A stretch of 64,000 nucleotides of DNA from VRUE01 sp963697695 (GTDB lineage: Bacteria; Actinomycetota; Thermoleophilia; Solirubrobacterales; 70-9), in NCBI GenBank assembly GCA_963697695.1, contig OY969094.1, positions 372,001-436,000 of the forward strand. The letters are read 5' to 3'. Position 1 is the first letter of the stretch; each line of letters starts with the position of its first letter. Below the pieces are notes generated by a model. That model was not told where the DNA came from. It was given only the letters and a program-made list of their open reading frames with translations, and searched no databases. Made by a program: the position numbers and the translations under genes. Below, one piece after another: positions 57,546 to 64,000 of this stretch.

Positions 57546-59693
57546 CTAGAGCGGAATCGGGTCGGCGGCGCCGGCGCCGAAGCGGCGCTGGGCGGCGTCG
57601 AGCAGCGGACCCAGGTCCACGGCGTCGAGCGAGCCGTGGCGGCGAAGCAGGGCAAGCACCTCGTCGCGGGCGGCGACCAGGGTCGGCGTGTCGTCGGGCA
57701 GCTCGGCGATCGCAAAGCGGGGCAGGCCGTGCTGGCGGGTCCCCAGCACCTCGCCCTCGCCGCGCAGGCTGAGATCGACCTCGGCCAGCTTGAAGCCGTC
57801 GCGCTCGCGCTCGACCGCTTTCAGCCGGCGCCTGGCCATCCCGCCCGCGTCTTCGGGGAAGAGCAGGCAATGGGACTCGTGCTCTCCCCTCCCCACCCTG
57901 CCGCGCAGCTGGTGCAACTGGGAGACGCCGTAGCGCTCGGCTCCCTCGATCAGCATCACCGTTGCGTTGGGGACGTCGATGCCGACCTCGATCACCGTCG
58001 TCGCGACGAGCACGTCGGTGGCGCCCCCGGCGAACGCCTCCATCGCCCCCGCCTTGCGGGCCGAGGGCATCTGGCCATGGATGACGCCGACCGAGAACTC
58101 GCTCAGCTCGCCCGCAGCGAGGCGCTCGGCCTCGACCTCTGCCGCCCGGCCCTGCAGCTTGTCGGACTCTTCGACCAGCGGGCAGACGACGTATGCCTGC
58201 CGCCCCTCGCGCAGACAGCTGCGGATGAACTCGTAGGCGGCGGCCCGATCGGCCTCCTCGACCAGGCGGGTCTCGACCGGCTTGCGCCCAGCGGGCAGCT
58301 GGTGCAGCGAGGTCGTATCGAGATCGCCGTAGGCGGTGAGGGAGAGCGTGCGGGGAATCGGCGTCGCGGTCATGTGGAGGACGTGCGGCGCCATCCCTCC
58401 CGCACCCTTCGAGTCGAGAGTGCGGCGCTGCTCGACCCCGAAGCGGTGCTGCTCGTCGACGACGCAGAGCCCTAGCCGCGCGAACTGCACCGTGGGCTCG
58501 ATCAGAGCGTGCGTGCCGACGATCAGACCCAGCTCGCCGGTGGCGAGACGCTCCAGCGCTTCGCGGCGCCGCGCTGCCGGCGTCGCCCCGGTGAGCAGCG
58601 CGAACGGAGTCGCCTCCTCCGCCAGCAGCCTGCCCAGCGTCACCGCGTGCTGCTCGGCCAGCGTCTCGGTCGGCGCCATCAGCACCGCCTGGAACCCAGC
58701 TTCCAGGGCCCGCAGCATCGAGTAGAGGGCGACCACGGTCTTGCCCGAGCCGACCTCCCCCATCAGCAGCCGCTGCATCGGCTCGCCGGAATCGAGATCT
58801 GTGTCGATCTCCTCGAACGCCTTCAGCTGGTCTCCGGTCGGCTCGAACGGCAGCGACTCGATCCAGCGCTGGACGGGTTCCCCCGGGGCGCCCAGCCGCG
58901 GCGCAGCCCTCGCCACCCGGTGAGCGCGCTTGCGTGCCGCGAGTACAGCCTGGTAGAGGAACAGCTCTTCGAAACCGAGCCTGCGCCGGGCCTCCCCCGC
59001 CTCCTCCGCCGTCTCGGGGAAGTGGACCGCCTCGATCGCGTCGGCGACGCCGGCCAGCCGCCGTCGCACCCGCAGCTCCGCCGGCAGAGGCTCGACCGCG
59101 TCGCCCACCGAGCGGATCGCCTGCTCCATCCACTGCCGGATCCGCTGCGGCTTGAGGCGCTCGGTCGCCGGATGGACGGGAACCAGCCCCTGCTTGGGAT
59201 CGGTCTCGAGGAATTCGTATTCGGAGACGCGGAAGCCGCGTTTGTCGACTGAGCCGGTGAGCAGCAGGGACGCTCCCGCGGTGAGCTTGGGCACGATCCA
59301 GGGCTGGTTGAACCAGGAGGCCCTGACCGTCCCCGAGTCGTCGCCCACCTTGACCGAGGCGATGGTCAGGCCTCGCCGGCGGAAGGGGCGCCCGGCGTCA
59401 GCGAGCACCTCGACCGCGATCGTCGCCTTGGCGCCGGGCTGGAGGCCGGCAACCGGGGCGACCTGGCGATCCCGGTGCCCGTGCGGAAAGCGCAGCAGCA
59501 GATCGCCAACGGTTTGGATGCCGGCGTCGGCGGCAACCTCGGCGAGCTTGGGACCGACTCCCTCAATCGCCTGTAGGGGCAGCTCGAGCCTGCTCGGACG
59601 CGGCCAGTGGACGGGCGCTTCGCGCAGCTGCGCCGGGGTCAGCTCGGACTTGCCGGAGAAGGAGCGCACTACTGGGCGGCGAGCAGCCACCAC
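57546..59693 (-). CDS. recG: ATP-dependent DNA helicase RecG
   Basis: Reverses stalled forks and branch-migrates. N-terminal wedge/OB domain 'IEGVGPKLAEVAADAGIQTVGDLLLRFPHGH', helicase motif I 'LLMGEVGSGKTVVALYSML', 'VVDEQHRFGVEQRR' (DEQH), 'HVLHMTATPIPRTLSLTAYGD', 'TTVIEVGIDVPNATVMLIEGAERYGVSQLHQLRGRVGRGE' (motifs V-VI). 715 residues. GTG start overlaps fakA by 25 bases. Confidence 0.94.
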   Translation of the reverse strand: MVAARRPVVRSFSGKSELTPAQLREAPVHWPRPSRLELPLQAIEGVGPKLAEVAADAGIQTVGDLLLRFPHGHRDRQVAPVAGLQPGAKATIAVEVLADAGRPFRRRGLTIASVKVGDDSGTVRASWFNQPWIVPKLTAGASLLLTGSVDKRGFRVSEYEFLETDPKQGLVPVHPATERLKPQRIRQWMEQAIRSVGDAVEPLPAELRVRRRLAGVADAIEAVHFPETAEEAGEARRRLGFEELFLYQAVLAARKRAHRVARAAPRLGAPGEPVQRWIESLPFEPTGDQLKAFEEIDTDLDSGEPMQRLLMGEVGSGKTVVALYSMLRALEAGFQAVLMAPTETLAEQHAVTLGRLLAEEATPFALLTGATPAARRREALERLATGELGLIVGTHALIEPTVQFARLGLCVVDEQHRFGVEQRRTLDSKGAGGMAPHVLHMTATPIPRTLSLTAYGDLDTTSLHQLPAGRKPVETRLVEEADRAAAYEFIRSCLREGRQAYVVCPLVEESDKLQGRAAEVEAERLAAGELSEFSVGVIHGQMPSARKAGAMEAFAGGATDVLVATTVIEVGIDVPNATVMLIEGAERYGVSQLHQLRGRVGRGEHESHCLLFPEDAGGMARRRLKAVERERDGFKLAEVDLSLRGEGEVLGTRQHGLPRFAIAELPDDTPTLVAARDEVLALLRRHGSLDAVDLGPLLDAAQRRFGAGAADPIPL

Positions 59694-61300
59694 CAGCTCG
59701 GCTGGCCGCCCTCGTGGGTCTCGATCTCGACCCCGTCCGGGACGTGCGGGTCGATCTCCGCCAGCGGGATCGGCGCCCCCTCGCCGGCGATCACGGTGAC
59801 GATCTCGGCCCCACGGGCGAGGTGCTCGATCGTCGCCGCCAGGGTCGACCCGGCGCCGCCCCAGGCGACTATCTCGCCGTCGGCGAAGCCGACCGCATCC
59901 CCCTTGCGGAAGCGACCCTGGGCGTCGTCGCGGGCGGCGGAGGCGACGCCGCCGGTCGCCACCGTCTCCAGGGCGGCCCCGAGGCGTTCGGCGTTCTCCT
60001 CGCCGGAGGCTTCCGGGTCGAGCTCGACCAGAGCGAGCAGGCTCGCCTGCTGGGAGGTCGCGGATACGACCCTGGCCGGCTTCTCGGACAGCTCGCAGGC
60101 GCGCTCGGCGGCCATGATCACGTTGGAGGAGCTGGGCAGGACGAGGACTTCCTCGCTGGGGATCTCGTGGATGCCGGCGAGCAGCTCGTAGGTCGAGGGG
60201 TTGAGCGTCTCTCCTCCCGGCACGACGTGGGCGCCCAGCTCGCCGAACAGCTGCTCCAGGCCCTCGCCGGCGGCGACTGCCAGCACCCCCGTCCGCCCCG
60301 CCTCGAGCCGGGCGCGGCGCTCGGCGATCTGCTCGCGCATGTCGGCGACGTCAAGGTTGGTGACCTTGCCGGCGTCCTCGAAGAGGGCAACCGCGGCCTC
60401 GGGCTCGTCGGTGTGGACGTGGACCTTGAGCGTCACCTCGTCGCCGACGACGAGCACCGAGTCTCCGAGGCCCTCCAGCCGCGGCAGGAAGTCGCGCCCC
60501 TGCAGGCCGGTGCCGGAGACGATGAAGTTGGTGCAGTAGCGAAAGCGGCTGTCCTCGTGATGGGGGCGGCTGAGGCGCGGCGCCTCGTGGTGGGAGACCT
60601 CGGGGACGGCGGCGCCATCGCCGCGCAGGCCGGCGACGACCCCGGCGAGGATCAGCACCAGGCCGTAGCCGCCCGCGTCGACGACTCCAGACTCGCGCAG
60701 GACGTCGAGCTGCTCCGGCGTGCGCTCGACCGCACGCTGGCCGTCGGCAATCGCCCGCTCAAGCACTTCGGCGAGGACTGCATCCTGGTCCTCATCGCTG
60801 ACGCCGCGGTCGAGCCGCTGCTTGTCGGCCTCGAGCCGGGAGAGCTGGCGGGCGATCGAGTGCGCCATCTCGCGGAAGACGGTCAGCATCGTCCCCTCGG
60901 CCGGCTCGCGTACCGAGTCGTAGGCCGCATCGGCGGCGCTGGCGAAGGCCGAGGCAACCAGGACCGGGTCGATCAGCTCTCCCGGCCGGCTGGCGAGCTC
61001 CTCGGCGGCGCCGCGGACGATCTGGCTGAGGATCACTCCCGAGTTGCCGCGCGCGCCCATCAGCGCGGCCCGGGCCAACGCCTGAACCAGCTCGGTGCGG
61101 CCGATCTCGTCGACCTCGAGCCCGTCGAGCCGGTCCAGCTCCTCCATCACCGCGCGCATCGTCATCGACATGTTGTCCCCCGTGTCGCCGTCGGCGACCG
61201 GGAACACGTTGAGGTCGTTGACCTCCTGCCGGCGGGCCTCCAGGTGCGCGTAGGCAGCCGTGATGACGCGCCGGAAGCGCACGATTGAGGGGTCGGGCAT
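59669..61300 (-). CDS. fakA: DAK2/DegV-domain fatty-acid kinase FakA
   Basis: Phosphorylates FakB-bound fatty acids. N-terminal DAK2 kinase: 'LNVFPVADGDTGDNMSMTMRAVME', 'RGNSGVILSQIVRGAAEEL', 'TMLTVFREMAH', 'SGVVDAGGYGLVLILAG'. Middle and C-terminal DegV-like parts include 'FRYCTNFIVSG' and 'LVVGDEVTLKVHVHTDEP' and 'EEVLVLPSSSNVIMAAERA'. ATG 61300; 543 residues. Conserved neighbour of recG and rpmB in actinobacteria. Confidence 0.93.
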   Translation of the reverse strand: MPDPSIVRFRRVITAAYAHLEARRQEVNDLNVFPVADGDTGDNMSMTMRAVMEELDRLDGLEVDEIGRTELVQALARAALMGARGNSGVILSQIVRGAAEELASRPGELIDPVLVASAFASAADAAYDSVREPAEGTMLTVFREMAHSIARQLSRLEADKQRLDRGVSDEDQDAVLAEVLERAIADGQRAVERTPEQLDVLRESGVVDAGGYGLVLILAGVVAGLRGDGAAVPEVSHHEAPRLSRPHHEDSRFRYCTNFIVSGTGLQGRDFLPRLEGLGDSVLVVGDEVTLKVHVHTDEPEAAVALFEDAGKVTNLDVADMREQIAERRARLEAGRTGVLAVAAGEGLEQLFGELGAHVVPGGETLNPSTYELLAGIHEIPSEEVLVLPSSSNVIMAAERACELSEKPARVVSATSQQASLLALVELDPEASGEENAERLGAALETVATGGVASAARDDAQGRFRKGDAVGFADGEIVAWGGAGSTLAATIEHLARGAEIVTVIAGEGAPIPLAEIDPHVPDGVEIETHEGGQPSWWWLLAAQ

Positions 61301-61427
61301 CGCCCGAAATCTAACCCCCGGGTCCCGCGTCACGAACTTCATCAACTTCTAGGCCCAGCAGGCCGAGAAGTTGATGCAGTCCGGGGTAGGGGAGTCGAGC
61401 GGACGGGTTCGCTACGGTGCGCCGTCG

Positions 61428-63614
61428 ATGCGACGCCTCGCCACCTGGTGCACCGGGCACCGCAAGACCGTGATCCTCAGCTGGATCGTCGCCTTGGTCG
61501 GGGTCGGGATGATCGCCGGCTCGGTCGGCTCCGACTTCTCCGAAGACTTCAAGCTGCCGGCCTCCGACTCGACCGAGGCCTTCGACCTGCTGGAAACCAA
61601 GTTCCCGGCCCAGTCGGGCGACACGACGACGATCGTCTTCAAGGCCGACGAAGGCGTTTCCTCGTCCGCGGTCCGCAGGACCATGGAGGGGCTCTTCGCC
61701 GAAGCGAAGGCGCTGCCGCACGTGAGCGAAGTCGCCAGCCCCTATGCGGGGGACGGGGCGGCGGCGATCAGCGAGGACGGCAAGATCGCTTACGCGACCG
61801 TCCAGTACGACGTCTTCAGCAGCGAACTCGAGGAAGGCGACACGGCGAAGCTGATCGAGGAGGCGGAGGCGGCAAACGGCAACGGCCTCCAGGTCGACCT
61901 CGGCGGCCAGCCGGTCGAGGAAGCGCGGGCCGAAGAAGAAGGCGACTCCTCGTTCGCGATCGGCCTATTGGCGGCGGTGGTAATCCTCCTGCTCACCTTC
62001 GGCTCGGTCGTCGCCATGGGCCTCCCTCTGGTCACTGCGCTGTTCGCGCTCGGCGTCGGCCTCAGCCTCGTCACCCTCGGCACCCACGTCTTCGACACGG
62101 CCGAGTTCGCGCCGCAGCTGGCCGCGATGATCGGCCTCGGCGTCGGCATCGACTACGCCCTCTTCATCCTCACCCGCTTCCGCAACGGCCTCGACGAGGG
62201 TCTCGAACCGCGCGATGCGTCGATCGCCGCCGTCGACACCGCCGGCAGGGCGGTGCTCTTCGCCGGCGTGACGGTGATCATCGCCCTGATGGGGATGCTG
62301 CTGCTCGGCCTCTCCTTCCTCTACGGCGTGGCAATGGCGGCGGCCTTCGCGGTGCTGATGACGATGATCGCGGCGCTGACCCTGCTGCCGGCGCTGCTGA
62401 CGATCGCCGGCCACCGAGTCGACAAGCTGCGCATCCCGGGCCTCGGCGCCCGCAAGCCCTCCACCACCGAGAACACCCGCTGGTTCCGCTGGAGCCGCGA
62501 GATCCAGCGTCGCCCCGTCGCCTCGGCCCTGCTCTCGGGCGGCCTGCTGCTCGTCCTCTGCATCCCCACTCTCTCGCTGCGCCTCGGCTCCAACGACGCC
62601 GGCACCGACCCCGCCGGGACGACGACGCGCGAGGCCTACGACCTGCTTGCCGAAGGGTTCGGGCCCGGCTTCAACGGCCCCTTCTCGATCGTCGCGGCGC
62701 TGCCGGCAAAAGGCGACGACACCGCGCTGACCGAGCTGCGCAGGGAGCTCGCCGGGTCCGAAGGGGTCGCCGAGACGACGCCGGTGATGCTCAACCCGGC
62801 GCAGAACACCGGCGTCTTCCAGCTCTACCCGACGACCTCGCCGCAGAGCGAGAAGACGACGGAGCTGCTCGACCACATCCGCGACGAGCTGATTCCGCCG
62901 GTCGAGCGGCAAACCGGCGCCCGGGTGCACGTCGGCGGCATCACGGCGATCTTCGAGGACTTCGGCACCGCGATCTCCGACAAGCTGCCGCTCTTCATCG
63001 GCGTCGTCGTCCTGCTCTCGGCCCTGCTGCTGATGGCCGTCTTCCGTTCTGTGCTGGTGCCGCTGAAGGCGATCGTGATGAACCTGCTCAGCATCGGCGC
63101 CGCCTTCGGCCTGATCGTCGCCGTCTTCCAGTGGGGCTGGGGCGGAAGCCTGATCGGGCTCGACGGCACCGGCCCGATCATCTCCTTCTTCCCGATCTTC
63201 CTCTTCGCGATCATCTTCGGCCTCTCGATGGACTACGAGGTATTCCTTATGTCGCGGATCCACGAGGAGTGGGAACGCGACCGCGACGCGACCCTCGCCG
63301 TCACCCGCGGCCTCGCCCTCACCGGTCGCGTGATCACAGCGGCGGCGGCGATCATGGTCACCGTCTTCCTCTCCTTCATGATCGGAGAAGACCGCATCAT
63401 CAAGCTCTTCGGACTCGGTCTAGCGGCCGCCGTCTTCATCGACGCCGTAATCATCCGCTCCGTCCTCGTCCCGGCCCTGATGCAGCTCTTCGGCGAGCGG
63501 GCTTGGTGGCTCCCCTCCTGGCTAGACCGGATCCTGCCCCGGCTCCACGTGGAGCCTGCCGAGGGCGACCCCGCGCCAACGGGCGAGCATCCTGTTGTAA
63601 CGCCAGCGGACTAA
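61428..63614 (+). CDS. MMPL/RND-family membrane transporter
   Basis: 728 residues, 11-12 membrane helices in two halves with large external loops after helix 1 and helix 7. RND motifs 'IGLGVGIDYALFILTRFRNGL' and 'FGLSMDYEVFLMSRIHEEW' carry the proton-relay Asp-Tyr pairs. MMPL proteins export lipids or lipophilic compounds in actinobacteria. ATG 61428 ('RRLATWCTGHRKTVILSW') begins at the first helix. Divergent from fakA and convergent with rpmB; cargo unknown. Confidence 0.9.
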   Translation: MRRLATWCTGHRKTVILSWIVALVGVGMIAGSVGSDFSEDFKLPASDSTEAFDLLETKFPAQSGDTTTIVFKADEGVSSSAVRRTMEGLFAEAKALPHVSEVASPYAGDGAAAISEDGKIAYATVQYDVFSSELEEGDTAKLIEEAEAANGNGLQVDLGGQPVEEARAEEEGDSSFAIGLLAAVVILLLTFGSVVAMGLPLVTALFALGVGLSLVTLGTHVFDTAEFAPQLAAMIGLGVGIDYALFILTRFRNGLDEGLEPRDASIAAVDTAGRAVLFAGVTVIIALMGMLLLGLSFLYGVAMAAAFAVLMTMIAALTLLPALLTIAGHRVDKLRIPGLGARKPSTTENTRWFRWSREIQRRPVASALLSGGLLLVLCIPTLSLRLGSNDAGTDPAGTTTREAYDLLAEGFGPGFNGPFSIVAALPAKGDDTALTELRRELAGSEGVAETTPVMLNPAQNTGVFQLYPTTSPQSEKTTELLDHIRDELIPPVERQTGARVHVGGITAIFEDFGTAISDKLPLFIGVVVLLSALLLMAVFRSVLVPLKAIVMNLLSIGAAFGLIVAVFQWGWGGSLIGLDGTGPIISFFPIFLFAIIFGLSMDYEVFLMSRIHEEWERDRDATLAVTRGLALTGRVITAAAAIMVTVFLSFMIGEDRIIKLFGLGLAAAVFIDAVIIRSVLVPALMQLFGERAWWLPSWLDRILPRLHVEPAEGDPAPTGEHPVVTPAD

Positions 63615-63658
63615 CTCGCTCCGGCAGAGCCGCGCTGATCTCAGCTGCGACTGTCGAA

Positions 63659-63805
63659 GAGAGCCCGGTCGTCCTGCGGGGGAATGTCGCCGAAGGCGGC
63701 GATATGCAATCTGATCAATGCGCGGCGTCAGCCGCGCTCAACCTCAGTCGCTAAGCGCAAAGCGCGCGTGCGACATCAATTCACCCGCAGGACGACCGGG
63801 CTCTC
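63659..63805. repeat. 22-bp perfect inverted repeat enclosing a structured 103-base segment
   Basis: The arm at 63659-63680 (starting GAGAGCCCGG) is the exact complement of 63784-63805 (ending CCGGGCTCTC). Inside, ATGTCGC (63684-63690) pairs with GCGACAT (63770-63776), and GCGCGGC-GTCA-GCCGCGC and GCGC-AAA-GCGC hairpins follow. Lies in a 212-base gap between convergent MMPL and rpmB genes. Candidate structured RNA or a MITE-like element. Confidence 0.7.
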
Positions 63806-63826
63806 CCTCCAACAACCGCGGAGAGA

Positions 63827-64000
63827 TCAGGCGGCCTTGACGACCTTGTTGGCCTTGAGGCAGCGCGTGCAGACGTAGGTGCGCAGCTTGCGCCCGTTCT
63901 CCTGGATCCGCACCTTCTGCAGGTTCGGATCGAAGCGCCGCTTGGTCGCGACCATCGAGTGGCTGCGGGACTGGCCGAACGCCGGTCCCTTGCCGCAGTT
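63827..64000 (-). CDS. rpmB: Ribosomal protein bL28, 5' end outside window
   Basis: 57 C-terminal residues: 'NCGKGPAFGQSRSHSMVATKR', 'RFDPNLQKVRIQENGRKLR', 'VCTRCLKANKVVKAA'. The remaining N-terminus ('..C..' of the Zn ribbon) is beyond the window's right edge. Cys in 'NCGK' and 'CTRC' indicate the Zn-binding form. Usual neighbour of fakA/recG. Confidence 0.93.
   Translation of the reverse strand, partial: NCGKGPAFGQSRSHSMVATKRRFDPNLQKVRIQENGRKLRTYVCTRCLKANKVVKAA

Noticed and set aside
1..64000. CRISPR array or rRNA operon
   Set aside because: I saw no regularly spaced short repeats and no 16S, 23S or 5S motifs on either strand.

Overview
The window looks like chromosome from a high-GC actinobacterium, most likely class Thermoleophilia (Solirubrobacter/Conexibacter-like). 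Three things point there. Gene order is actinobacterial (rpmB, fakA, recG, rsmD, coaD, a SepIVA-type coiled coil, rpmF, rnc, smc, then ftsY, ffh, rpsP, trmD, rplS, lepB, rnhB, comM, dprA). A FliA/WhiG sigma factor and WS/DGAT lipid genes are present. The secreted protein at 9221-9784 has a 'LTYANVIATLALFLALGGG' leader followed by repeats, a type I associate with Solirubrobacterales. This placement is inference; there is no rRNA in the window.

Layout. 1-8 kb: wecB (cut by the window edge), infC, thrS, a large membrane protein, tRNA-Val, yjbQ, a methyltransferase, a TacAT-type toxin-antitoxin pair with a visible operator, and tRNA-Cys. 8-14 kb: an NAD(P)-binding reductase, a secreted protein, and a signalling block. 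The block has a GAF-SpoIIE-HATPase phosphatase, a STAS antagonist, and an HD-GYP c-di-GMP phosphodiesterase divergent from a c-di-GMP-I (GEMM) riboswitch that leads a secreted protein gene. 14-17.5 kb: an SF2 helicase and a secreted protein. 17.5-28 kb is the accessory region. It holds a tRNA-Cys 3'-half remnant beside a frameshifted DHFR-like gene, an FAD oxidoreductase, and a 7.6-kb island bounded by a 53-bp direct repeat of the tRNA-Gly 3' half. The island carries a SIR2-NACHT-helical-repeat defence-type gene broken by an IS982-type element and a frameshift, a small partner gene, an orphan DUF433 gene and an IS481-type element.

28-64 kb is mostly housekeeping: secreted protease, VOC protein, RNase HI, EF-G paralogue, sigma factor, xerD, L,D-transpeptidase, folate and branched-chain amino-acid genes, thiD, dprA, comM, rnhB, lepB, the ribosomal/SRP cluster, smc, rnc, fatty-acid genes, coaD, recG, fakA, an MMPL transporter and the start-truncated rpmB.

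Most striking signals: an SMC protein with no visible hinge; a GEMM riboswitch whose conserved aptamer strand is exactly complementary to the ribosome-binding region it controls; the IS-disrupted SIR2-NACHT gene, whose frame is restored exactly when the IS and one CTAG are removed; and a 22-bp perfect inverted repeat enclosing about 100 structured bases between the MMPL gene and rpmB. Many genes overlap by 1, 4 or 8 bases, indicating translational coupling.
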